Source: Nocardiopsis ganjiahuensis DSM 45031
GTDB lineage: Bacteria; Actinomycetota; Actinomycetes; Streptosporangiales; Streptosporangiaceae
NCBI RefSeq assembly: GCF_000341085.1
Contig: NZ_ANBA01000026.1
Span: forward strand, 1-64,000
Length of the DNA: 64,000 bases
Direction of reading: 5' to 3'
The position numbers and the translations under genes were made by a program. Every line of letters begins with the position of its first letter. Position 1 is the first letter of the stretch. The notes beneath the pieces were generated by a model. That model saw nothing but the letters and a program-made list of their open reading frames with translations. It was not told the origin of the DNA and ran no database searches. This document shows positions 50,528-58,949 of this stretch, one piece after another.

Positions 50528-51163
50528 TTACCCATCAAGGCCGGAGTAGATCAGCGCGATGCGGCCTCCGGGAAATTCGAGGCTCTCCGCCTCGCCTGAA
50601 TAGATCGCTACCAGCGAGTCGGGTCCTCTCCACCAGGTGTCCGCCAGGCCCAATACCTCGGGCACCGGTTCGTAGTCGTCCAACGCGATGTCGTCGACGG
50701 CATCTCCGACGAGCTTGGTGATCTGTTTCGCCGTCGTAGCTGCGTGGTGGGCCAGGGCCAGCGATTCCACCCAACCCTCGATGGCCGCGTGGAGGGGCGT
50801 CCACCTATCTGTGTGAATGCCGAACTCACCCGAAGGCCCGATCATGAAGGAGTAGGGGACCGCGGTCCGCTGCATGCCTGCTTCGAACAACCACCCTTCG
50901 GACGGTGAACCTTCGGGTGAGTCCGGATCGAGGTATTTTGGACCTCCGTCGTACTGCGGCGCGGGTGGAAGGAGCAGACCACCCCAGCGCTCTTGGTAGG
51001 CGGCCATCCGGTCGATCACCACTGCTGGAATGTTTCGCTCGAGCAACCACTGTCTGTGCCCATCGACGGGGCGGACGTCGATCTTGACGCCATGCACGCC
51101 GACAAAGTAACGAGCCCTGCTGGTCAGGCCGTCGGGCACGTCGTTGAAGAGGTTCGTTTTCAT
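50528..51163 (-). CDS. Hypothetical protein, possibly SUKH/immunity-like
   Basis: A 211-residue soluble protein. It has no signal or membrane segment. PAVVIDRMAAYQERWGGLLL near residue 50 and YSFMIGPSGEFGIHTDRWTP followed by ALIYSGL-type strands vaguely recall SUKH/Smi1-like immunity proteins (a regulator-like fold found next to toxins), but the match is by eye only. ATG at 51163. It lies in the scrambled accessory patch, convergent with the HEAT-like and low-GC genes. Confidence 0.55.
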   Translation of the reverse strand: MKTNLFNDVPDGLTSRARYFVGVHGVKIDVRPVDGHRQWLLERNIPAVVIDRMAAYQERWGGLLLPPAPQYDGGPKYLDPDSPEGSPSEGWLFEAGMQRTAVPYSFMIGPSGEFGIHTDRWTPLHAAIEGWVESLALAHHAATTAKQITKLVGDAVDDIALDDYEPVPEVLGLADTWWRGPDSLVAIYSGEAESLEFPGGRIALIYSGLDG

Positions 51164-51592
51164 CAGGCGGACACTATCGGCTGATCCTGGACGGGATCGT
51201 GCGAGGGGTAGCCGCTCAGGTGTGGTGGGACCGTGTTTTCCGGAGTCGAATTTCGGCCCTTGAGACCACGTGGCCTTTGAAGGAGGGCCTCGTGAGGCGT
51301 CGTGGACACCTCGCAGAGTTCCGGTGCATCGTCTTGGACCTGGCCCAAGACGATGTCCACCTGCTGGAGGGCACCCGTGACCTCGAGGCCGCGTGCTCGC
51401 CGGCTGGGCAGGCCGTCATCGGCACCGGCCGTCCGCGTCCAGCTCGAGTCCGCTCCTGAGTGGCGCGGTTCCAGGGCGACCTCGAGCCGTACGCCGAGGT
51501 TCGCCCGGTTCAGGGATTCCGACCGGCACCCGCTGACTCCTCGGTGCTCCAGAGGTGGAGTCAGGGCCCCGACCAGGAGGCCTCGGTCGGCA
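51164..51592. other. Stretch without a convincing gene
   Basis: About 430 bp between the hypothetical gene and phoD. Open frames on both strands (for example 51199-51459 plus) lack ribosome sites and family signals; part may be a decayed gene. The right end contains the 31-bp sequence shared with 48950-48980. Confidence 0.5.
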
Positions 51593-53128
51593 TCAGCGGC
51601 CCTCGGGGGTGAGGGTTCTCGTCCAGAGGGAGTCGCCGTTGGCGTCGCGCAGGAAGACGGTGAGCTCCTTGCTGTTCCGGTCGATCTCGATCTCGCCGAA
51701 GTGCTGGTAGCCGTCGAGCGGCGAGGTGTTCGCCGTAGGCGGGGCGTTCTGGAAGACCACTTCGGGCCCGAAGGTGGGGTCGAGTTCGTTCGGTCCGAAC
51801 GCGCCGGCGTGCAGCGGCCCGGAGACGAACTCCCAGAACGGGGTGAACTCGCGGCTGCTCGCGCGCTCGGGGGAGTAGTGGTGCGCGGCGGTGTAGTGGA
51901 CGTCGGCCGTCACCCACACCACGTTCCGTGCGCCCCGGCGGTGCAGGCCGTGCAGCACCCCGTCGAGTTCGGCCTCGCGCCCGCGCGGTTCGCCGGGCAG
52001 GCCGTTGGCCACCGCCTCGATGTCGTCGCCGTCGGGCACGACCAGGCCGAGCGGCATGTCGGAGGCGATCACCTTCCAGGTCGCGGTGGACGCTGAGACC
52101 TCGTCGACCAGCCAGCGTGCCTGAGCGTCTCCGAGGACGTGTTCGAAAGCGGAGGTTCCCGGCGAGTTGGCGTCGCGGTAGGGCCGCATGTCGATGACGA
52201 AGACGTCCAGGTCGGGGCCGTAGGGCAGCTTGCGGTAGATCCTGCCGTCCACCGCCTCGGACGGGATGATGGGCATCCACTCGTGGAAGGCCCGGTGGGC
52301 CCGCCGGGCCAGGAGGTCGACATCGGTCTCGGTGTAGCGGTCGTCGTCGAGGATCTCCCCCGGGTACCAGTTGTTGACGACCTCGTGGTCGTCCCACTGC
52401 ACGATCTGCGGAACCCGGGCGGCGAAGCCGCGCAGCGTGTCGTCGAGCAGGTTGTAGGCGTACTGGCCGCGGTACTCGGCCAGCGTCTGGGCGACCGCCG
52501 CCTTCTCCTCGGTGACCACGTTGCGCCACGTGCGCCCGTCGGGCAGGGCGACGCTCTCCTCGAGCGGGCCGTCGGCGTAGACGGCATCGCCCAGGTGGAG
52601 GAAGAAGTCCGGGTCGCGGTCGGCCATGGCGGCGAAGATCGGCATGCCGCCGATGTCGGGGTTGATGCCCCATCCCTGGCCCGCGACGTCTCCGGAGAAG
52701 ACGAAACGGATCGGGCCGTCGGTGCCCCCGGCGGTACGGAAGCTGCCTTCGAGGACCTCACTGGTGTGCTGTCCGCTTTCGGCGTGCACCCGCACGTGCA
52801 CCTCCTGGCCCGCGTCGAGCCCGGTGATGCGGACCCGTCCCGTGCCGTCACCGGCCGGGGTGAGCTGCGGCCCGCGGAGCGTGCGCGCGTCGCGGAAGTC
52901 GGGCCGGGTGGCGACCTCGACGACCATGCGCGCGGGGCGGTCGGCCCGTGTCCAGACCACGGCCCCGTCGGCGCGGGGGTCGCCGAGCTGGATGCCGTGC
53001 GTCAGGACCGGGCGGTTGCGGCCCTGGGCCAGGGCGGGAGCGGCCGCGCCTCCGGCCAGGAGGATGCCCGCGGTGCCCGTGGCGCCCAGACGCAGGGCGG
53101 ATCGGCGTGAGAGGTGGGTGCGTGCCAT
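51593..53128 (-). CDS. phoD: PhoD-family alkaline phosphatase, Tat-exported
   Basis: A 511-residue extracellular phosphodiesterase/phosphomonoesterase that needs calcium and iron. A twin-arginine signal (SRRSALRLGATGTAGILLAG) leads, followed by the N-terminal PhoD domain (LTHGIQLGDPRADGAVVWTR) and the metallophosphatase domain with VFSGDVAGQGWGINPD, FLHLGDAVYADGPLEES, QIVQWDDHEVVNNW, VIDMRPYRD and VWVTADVHYTAAHHY. The ATG at 53128 follows CGAGGAG. Together with PhoX and the phosphodiesterase it forms a scattered phosphate-scavenging set. Its last codons are part of a 31-bp repeat. Confidence 0.93.
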   Translation of the reverse strand: MARTHLSRRSALRLGATGTAGILLAGGAAAPALAQGRNRPVLTHGIQLGDPRADGAVVWTRADRPARMVVEVATRPDFRDARTLRGPQLTPAGDGTGRVRITGLDAGQEVHVRVHAESGQHTSEVLEGSFRTAGGTDGPIRFVFSGDVAGQGWGINPDIGGMPIFAAMADRDPDFFLHLGDAVYADGPLEESVALPDGRTWRNVVTEEKAAVAQTLAEYRGQYAYNLLDDTLRGFAARVPQIVQWDDHEVVNNWYPGEILDDDRYTETDVDLLARRAHRAFHEWMPIIPSEAVDGRIYRKLPYGPDLDVFVIDMRPYRDANSPGTSAFEHVLGDAQARWLVDEVSASTATWKVIASDMPLGLVVPDGDDIEAVANGLPGEPRGREAELDGVLHGLHRRGARNVVWVTADVHYTAAHHYSPERASSREFTPFWEFVSGPLHAGAFGPNELDPTFGPEVVFQNAPPTANTSPLDGYQHFGEIEIDRNSKELTVFLRDANGDSLWTRTLTPEGR

Positions 53129-53488
53129 GAGGGCTCCTCGTTGCGGGGGAGTGGTACCCACGGTTTCTATCCGGGACGTCCGTCCCCTGTTTGAACGAGA
53201 GCCGTCACCCGGGTGAATACGGACCGGGGCGGTCCGTGCGAGTAGCGGTCACCCGGGGGGGTCAGCGGTGCTTCCCGCGATTCGACGGACGTCCTGTCCT
53301 GGGGATACCCGCTTCGCGCTGTGGGGTTCTCTCCTCGGGGCATGTCCGATCCGGTCGCTGCGCCGGTCCGGTGGTCCGTCGTTTCCTGGGGGATGATCTC
53401 GACGAGCTCGGCGTGGTGAGCCCTCGTGCGCCGGTCCCCGCTCAGCGACGGACGCTCCACGGGTGATCGCCGGCGCCCAGGGCCGTGC
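53129..53488. other. Upstream region of phoD
   Basis: 360 bp without a gene. On the minus strand ATTCACCCGGG and, 22 bp on, GTTCAAACAGG (about 53195-53228) resemble PHO-box units but are not adjacent, so PhoP control of phoD is only a possibility. Confidence 0.4.
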
Positions 53489-54076
53489 TCACGGCGAGTC
53501 GACGATCGACTCCAGTGCCGGCTCGAGGATGCGTTTCAGATCACGGGGATCGGCGTCGGCGAGGACCTGGACACCGATCAGGTAACGGCTGATCGTCAGG
53601 CCGAGCGTGCAGGCGTTGAGCAGGGCGGCTCGGAGTTCGGCGTCCGGCCCGCCGATCGTCGCCGCCACGCGTTCCTGCGTTTCGCCCATGACGTGATCAC
53701 GCAGCTGGGCCTGGGCCGCCGGGTGCGTGAGGGCGCTCCGGAGCAGCGCTTCGGCCTCCGGCCGCCGGTCGACGTCGTCGAAGGAGTCGAGCACGTGCTG
53801 CAGCGCCGCGCGCGGCAACTCGGAACGGTCGGCCAGTACGAGGCCCTCGGTGGGGACGGCCCACCGTGCCGCCGCTTCGAACAGCGCGTTCTTGCTGCCG
53901 AAGTTCTGCATCACCAATGCCGGGTCGACCTCCGCGCGGTCCGCTACCGCCCGAATCGTCGTGCGCTCGAAGCCGTGTTCTGCGAACAGTGCCCTGGCCG
54001 CGGTGAGGATCGCTGCTTCACTGCGATGCCTGCGTTCGGCCCTGGTCGGTGATGCCTGGTCCGTGTCCCCGCTCAT
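53489..54076 (-). CDS. TetR-family repressor of the adjacent MFS gene
   Basis: A 195-residue TetR regulator: helix-turn-helix at residues 15-62 (ILTAARALFAEHGFERTTIR, VADRAEVDPALVMQNFGSKN) and a helical ligand domain of the TetR_C type. It is divergent from an EmrB/QacA-type efflux gene, the standard arrangement for a drug-inducible pump. The ATG at 54076 lies six bases after the hexamer TAGAGT, suggesting a leaderless mRNA. Confidence 0.88.
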   Translation of the reverse strand: MSGDTDQASPTRAERRHRSEAAILTAARALFAEHGFERTTIRAVADRAEVDPALVMQNFGSKNALFEAAARWAVPTEGLVLADRSELPRAALQHVLDSFDDVDRRPEAEALLRSALTHPAAQAQLRDHVMGETQERVAATIGGPDAELRAALLNACTLGLTISRYLIGVQVLADADPRDLKRILEPALESIVDSP

Positions 54077-54094
54077 GGGTTGACTCTACACGCG

Positions 54095-54123
54095 TTGACC
54101 CAATTGAGAATTCGCTCTACGTT
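54095..54123 (+). promoter_or_regulatory. Promoter of the MFS efflux gene (leaderless)
   Basis: TTGACC (54095-54100), 17-bp spacer, TACGTT (54118-54123). Transcription would begin at about 54130, which is the GTG start codon. Confidence 0.55.
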
Positions 54124-54129
54124 TGTTGA

Positions 54130-55569
54130 GTGAAATCACCCGCAGAGGGCCCTCCCTCGAACGCCGCACCCGCCAGGCCTCCTCACGCGCGCCGCTGGCT
54201 CGCCCTGGCCGTCCTGGCGGGTAGCCAACTGCTCATCGTCCTCGACGCGACCGTCGTCAACGTGGCGTTGACAGCGATCCGGGCCGACCTGGACCTCTCC
54301 GTCGCCGAGTTGCAGTGGACCGTCACCTTCTACGTCCTGGCCTTCGGCGGCTTCCTGCTCCTCGGCGGCCGCTTGGCGGACCGCTACGGGCGGCGTCGCA
54401 TGTTCATCGCGAGTGCCGCCGTCTTCGGACTGGGGTCACTGCTCGCCGGATACGCCCACGGGGCCGCCGTCCTGTTCGCCGGACGGGCACTTCAGGGGTT
54501 GGCGGCCGCTGTCCTGGCCCCGGCCGCGCTGTCGCTCCTGATGACCGTGTTCCCCGAAGGCCGCGACCGCCACCGCGCGCTCGCCGTATGGGGCGGCGTT
54601 TCGGCAGGCGGAACGGCTCTGGGCCTGATCCTCGGTGGAGTCCTCACCCAGGCCCTGTCATGGCACTGGGTGTTCTGGGTCAACGTCCCGATCGTCATGG
54701 TCGCCGTACCCGCAGCACGGTTCCTGCTCCCCGAAGCGCGCTCGAAGCAGCCCGAGCGATTCGACGTCGCGGGTGCGCTGCTCGGCACCGCCGGAGTGCT
54801 CGGCCTCGTCTACGGGCTGGTCACGGGGGCGGAGAACGGCTTGGTGCCCGCGTTGCCGGTGATGTTGGTGTCGCTGGCTCTCCTGGGAGCGTTCGCGCGC
54901 ATGCAATCGGTGCGGCCCCATGCCCTCGTGCCGATCCGGCTGCTGCGCAACCGGACGCTCGTGGGCGCCGATGCCGTCGGCCTGATCCTCGCCGCCTCGC
55001 TCTACTCCCTGTTCTACTTCCTGAGCCTGTTCATGGGAGGCGTCCTCGGCTACGGACCTGTCGCCACCGGGCTGGCCTTCCTGCCGATGACGATCGCCAT
55101 CGCAGCAGCCTCGGCCGGCGCGGCGTCACTGCTGCCGCGTCTAGGCATCCGGCCGGTCCTCGTGATCTCGGTTCTGCTCGTCGCTGTCGCGTTCGCGGGC
55201 TTGACCCGCATCGATCTGCAGAGCAGCTACCCCGGCACGCTCCTGCCCCCGCTCCTGCTGGTCGGCGTGGGGCTCGGACTGGCGTTCGTCGCACTCACAG
55301 CGGCCGCCGTCGGCTCCGCCTCCCCCGGCGACAGCGGGATCGCCGCGGCCCTGTTCAACGCCGGACAACAGATCGGCGCGGCGCTCGGTCTCGCTGCTCT
55401 GACGGCTGTCAGCGCCATCCGCACCTCCGGCCTGACCCCGCCCGGCTCCGCCGAGCCCACAACGGAAGCCGTCGTCCGGGGTTGGTCCCTCGGCTTCTCC
55501 GTCGCCGCCGTCTTCATGCTCGCCGGTCTGCTCGTCATCATGACCACGATGAAGCCACGTGATCCGTGA
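54130..55569 (+). CDS. MFS drug efflux transporter, DHA2 (EmrB/QacA) family
   Basis: A 479-residue, 14-helix proton antiporter. Typical elements: LIVLDATVVNVALTAIRADL (motif D1), GGRLADRYGRRRMFIASAAV (motif A), RALQGLAAAVLAPAALSLLM (motif B), and WGGVSAGGTALGLILGGVLT (motif C of antiporters), then WVFWVNVPI. It would export drugs or toxic metabolites. The GTG at 54130 coincides with the predicted transcription start. Probably repressed by the divergent TetR. Confidence 0.91.
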   Translation: MKSPAEGPPSNAAPARPPHARRWLALAVLAGSQLLIVLDATVVNVALTAIRADLDLSVAELQWTVTFYVLAFGGFLLLGGRLADRYGRRRMFIASAAVFGLGSLLAGYAHGAAVLFAGRALQGLAAAVLAPAALSLLMTVFPEGRDRHRALAVWGGVSAGGTALGLILGGVLTQALSWHWVFWVNVPIVMVAVPAARFLLPEARSKQPERFDVAGALLGTAGVLGLVYGLVTGAENGLVPALPVMLVSLALLGAFARMQSVRPHALVPIRLLRNRTLVGADAVGLILAASLYSLFYFLSLFMGGVLGYGPVATGLAFLPMTIAIAAASAGAASLLPRLGIRPVLVISVLLVAVAFAGLTRIDLQSSYPGTLLPPLLLVGVGLGLAFVALTAAAVGSASPGDSGIAAALFNAGQQIGAALGLAALTAVSAIRTSGLTPPGSAEPTTEAVVRGWSLGFSVAAVFMLAGLLVIMTTMKPRDP

Positions 55570-55731
55570 CCACAGGGTTCCACGGCCGGCAGCCCGGGCA
55601 CGCCGCCCACACGTTCCACGCCGCAGGTCAGGCAGGTCGGCGCCGGTCATCGTGACGATGGAAGTCGAAGCGTTGGTTCCTCGCCTCCGACGAACCCGGC
55701 ACGAGACACCGCTGGGTCGTGGGTTGTTCTG

Positions 55732-57477
55732 TCAGGTGGTCTTTTCGTAGCGGGAGGGGAAGGGGAACCGGGACTCCAGGAACGTGTGGATCATGGCGGT
55801 CACCTCTTCCTGGCGTTCGGGCGGGGTGTCGACGTCGTTGAGGCACAAAAAGTCCACCTCCTCGCTCTCCTCCACCGCCGCGAGGCGCTCGGTCGCGTCC
55901 GGGGCCCCGATGTTGACGTAGCGCATCCGGTACTCACCGGGCACGGCGCGCCCGGTGAACAACGCATAGTGGTGGTGCAGGGTCGCGGCCACGGCCACGT
56001 GGTCCAGGGAACGGAACCGGCTGTGGGCGGTGCGGTCCATCTCCTCGCGGTAGCGCTCCTCCAACTCCTCAGCGACCTGGCGGATCTGCGGGTGCGGGGC
56101 GTGCTTGAACTTGTGGATGATGGCCCGGCCGAAGTCGCGCTCCAACAGCGCACGCACGTTCTTGCCCGCCGAGTTCGGGGCGGGCTCGCCGGCCACCGGG
56201 TCTCCGGTGCCGAACTGGAACGGTGAGAAGGGCACCTGGGCGATGCCGTTGGCGTGGAAGAACTGCTCGGTGCGGGCGGGGCGGGTGAAGAACACGTCGT
56301 CGTTCAGGTACAGGTAGCGCTCGGCCAGACCGGGGATGCGGTGCAGCCGCGACTCGATCGCGTGGGAGTTGAAGGTGGGCAGCGCACTGGCGGGCAGGAT
56401 GTCGCGGTGGTCCACGACGGTGATCCCCGACGCCTCGGTGTCCAGCCAGGCGGGCACCTGTTGGTCGGTGACCAGCCAGACGTGGCGCACGAACGGCGCG
56501 TAGGCCTCCAACGAGCGCAGCGAGTAGCGCAGTTCGTCGCGGCTGGTGAAACGGGCGGCGTTGGCGGCCGTCTCGTGCACGGTGTCGGACTCACCCCGGT
56601 GGCGGGCCCGCTTGGCGGCGTGGGCGGGGTCGTCTCCGTCCACCCAGGTGTAGACCGCGTCCACGGGGAAGTCGGCCTCAAGGGGGAGCTTCCAGGTGAA
56701 GGGCTCGAACGTGGGGTACTGCCGCTCGCGCACCGTGCAGGTGGCGGGTTTGCGCTGGGCAGTGGGCAGCACGTCCGCGACCTTGTTGTTGGTGGGGGCG
56801 ACCAGGGAGTCGGCCAGCACCTGTGGGGGTGCCTGCACGCGCAGCCGGCCCAGGAGCTCCTCGGCGTTGTCGCGTTCCAGGAGCTTGGCTCCCTGGCGCC
56901 AGAACTGGACGTCGCACCCGTACTCGAGTCCGGCCATCAGGCGTCCGGCGGGGGAGAGCAGGGGTTCGGCGAAGCGGATGATCAGGCCGGACTTGATCTC
57001 CTCGGCCAGGGCCCCGTCCACGTAGGGGGAGAAGGCAGCGACCACACCGCCGGGGCCGGGTTTGACCGCGAACAGGGGGCTGCTGGCGTACAGCTCGCGC
57101 ATGGCGTCCAGGAGCTGTTTGCGTTCGCTGCGGTGCACCCCGACCACGTGGCGCAGGGGGGAGCGGCCGCGGACGAGGAAGTAGTCGATCCCGGCGTGTT
57201 CCAGGGCGCGGGTGACCAGTTCGAGGTTGTGGGCCGAGGCGCCTGCGGCGGTGAAGCGGTCCAGGGTCCGGCCCAGGTACTCGTCCCCGTTCAGGGTGAA
57301 GGGGCGCACGGTGGGGTCGTCATCGCGGAGTTGTCGGCGGCGTTCGGCGATCTTGGCCAGCCGCTTGTCCTGGGCTGCCTGGGCGGCGGCCTGTTCGCGT
57401 TCGGCCTGGCGGCGCTCGCGGGTGGCGGCGGGCAGGAGCCGTTCTCCGGTGTTCTTGAAGCGCGATGTCAAGGCCAT
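55732..57477 (-). CDS. Stealth-family capsular polysaccharide phosphotransferase
   Basis: Stealth proteins transfer sugar-phosphate units to cell-surface polysaccharides. This 581-residue protein has a charged coiled-coil N-terminus, then CR1 VDAVYTWVDGDDP, CR2 RDELRYSLRSLEAYAPFVRH with VWLVTDQQVPAWL, CR3 with LPTFNSHAIESRLHRI and LYLNDDVFF, and CR4 near FVNIG-like YVNIGAPDATERL. The ATG at 57477 follows GAGGGAT. It is isolated, with no other wall-glycan genes nearby. Confidence 0.9.
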   Translation of the reverse strand: MALTSRFKNTGERLLPAATRERRQAEREQAAAQAAQDKRLAKIAERRRQLRDDDPTVRPFTLNGDEYLGRTLDRFTAAGASAHNLELVTRALEHAGIDYFLVRGRSPLRHVVGVHRSERKQLLDAMRELYASSPLFAVKPGPGGVVAAFSPYVDGALAEEIKSGLIIRFAEPLLSPAGRLMAGLEYGCDVQFWRQGAKLLERDNAEELLGRLRVQAPPQVLADSLVAPTNNKVADVLPTAQRKPATCTVRERQYPTFEPFTWKLPLEADFPVDAVYTWVDGDDPAHAAKRARHRGESDTVHETAANAARFTSRDELRYSLRSLEAYAPFVRHVWLVTDQQVPAWLDTEASGITVVDHRDILPASALPTFNSHAIESRLHRIPGLAERYLYLNDDVFFTRPARTEQFFHANGIAQVPFSPFQFGTGDPVAGEPAPNSAGKNVRALLERDFGRAIIHKFKHAPHPQIRQVAEELEERYREEMDRTAHSRFRSLDHVAVAATLHHHYALFTGRAVPGEYRMRYVNIGAPDATERLAAVEESEEVDFLCLNDVDTPPERQEEVTAMIHTFLESRFPFPSRYEKTT

Positions 57478-58137
57478 GTGCGTGGATCCCTCTGCTGTGC
57501 TGTCCCGTTACGGGCGACGGGCCTGGTGGTACTGAGTTCCGTCCGGGCCAGAACAGAGACGGGTAGGTCGGATCATCCGTTGACTTGTGAGACGTTTTGA
57601 GATCTTTCCGTCTCCTACGTTGCGCGTCTTCTCTCTCGCCGGGAGTGATACCGATCAGGTGAGGCGGCCGTCGAGGGCTCTGCCGGGTGGGCGTGGGGTG
57701 GCGAAATCGCTTCTGGTGGGCGCGTTGAGATGACGGCGCGGCTCGCACGAGTCATGCGCGAGCGCACCGATGTCGAGGACCCCGCGAAGCCGCAAGTCGG
57801 ATCGGCGCGAACCCAGAGGTGTGGGACGTGTCGGCGTCCGATGAGGACGGTTCGACGCTTCTCAGGGCGGAGAGATTCAGAGGCGCCCGGCTGGCCTCGC
57901 CGCGCTGCGGAGAGCAGCTGAGGACCCTTTGACCGCGGACCTGGACCTCCAGCGCGCCCTACAGGGGCAGCACTGGATCCTCGGTGGGGTGTTCGCCGGT
58001 GAAGCCGCCTGTCGCGGGTCCGTGCAGGGGGAACGAGGCGGAGGAGGTGTTTCGCCCCTGGCTATCCCTTCCCGGTGGGAGCCCTGCTTTCGCAGGTCAA
58101 CCGCTCTCTAATGGGGGATCGCCTGGTCAGCGGCGGC
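57478..58137. other. Gene-free stretch
   Basis: About 660 bp between the Stealth and DUF1266 genes. Small frames (57730-57921, 57929-58111 plus) lack family signals and good ribosome sites. The left part should hold the Stealth gene promoter; nothing else is recognised. Confidence 0.5.
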
Positions 58138-58908
58138 TCACATGCGCCAGGGGATGTTGAGCCAAGGGCTCATGGGGTCCGTGGTGAGCACGCGGTGGGC
58201 GGCCACGGAGTCGGTGTAGTACGGGCCGAAAGCGCCCTCGTCGAAGGCCAGGGCGCGGCCCAGGACGAACCCCGCCGACAGCTCACCCCACGACCCGTGG
58301 TTGAGCATCGCCGTCGCCCCGGCCCGGATGATGTGCTCCCCCGCCGCCATCATTTCGGCGTAACCGGCGTTGAAGCCCCACCGGGCCAGGTTGACCGCCC
58401 GGCCCAGGTCGTAGGCGAGCACGGTACGGACCTTGGCGCCCGGCGGCAGCGCACCGTCCTGGACCATCCGCTCCTCGTACTCCCACACCCGGGCGGCCGT
58501 CAGGACCAGTGCCTCGTACTTCGCCGCGTCGGCACCCGAGCTCCGGCACCAGTGGCCGATCAGGTCCGGCCAGGTCCCGGCGTCGAAGGGGAGGCCCGGG
58601 GTGCGCGCGCAGGCCTGCACCCGCAGGTCCAGGACGACGGAGACGTCCGAGGGGATGCGGCCCCCGACCACCAGCTCGCGCAGGGCACGATCCCACCCCT
58701 GGGTGTCGGTGATCCCCCAGGACTCGCGGAGCTTGTCCCGCTCGTCCTCGGGAGAACAGCACGAACAGGACCCGGCGAACGCGTTCCAGACCCCGCCCCC
58801 GGTGACGGGCATGTGCGCGCCGCAGGCCAGGGCGTGCGCGAACTCCCCTTCGAAGACTCCGCGCGGGTCACTGCGGAGCCGGAGCTCCTTCCGGCGAAAC
58901 AGGCCCAT
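58138..58908 (-). CDS. DUF1266 protein
   Basis: A 256-residue soluble protein. The second half matches DUF1266: WGITDTQGWDRALRELVVGG, AYDLGRAVNLARWGFNAGYA, then NHGSWGELSAGFVLGRALAF and the ending YYTDSVAAHRVLTTDPMSPW. DUF1266 proteins are of unknown function; some occur with type VI or toxin systems. The N-terminal part has a Cys cluster (CSCC). The ATG at 58908 follows GGGAGG. It probably shares an operon with the coiled-coil membrane protein 41 bp upstream. Confidence 0.83.
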   Translation of the reverse strand: MGLFRRKELRLRSDPRGVFEGEFAHALACGAHMPVTGGGVWNAFAGSCSCCSPEDERDKLRESWGITDTQGWDRALRELVVGGRIPSDVSVVLDLRVQACARTPGLPFDAGTWPDLIGHWCRSSGADAAKYEALVLTAARVWEYEERMVQDGALPPGAKVRTVLAYDLGRAVNLARWGFNAGYAEMMAAGEHIIRAGATAMLNHGSWGELSAGFVLGRALAFDEGAFGPYYTDSVAAHRVLTTDPMSPWLNIPWRM

Positions 58909-58949
58909 GGCGGGCCTCCCTCCGTGTGGTCGGCGAAAGGGACAGCCTC

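Noticed and set aside
57730..57921. Small ORF with a CGTCRRPM motif
   Set aside because: Only one Cys pair, no ribosome site and no support from context.
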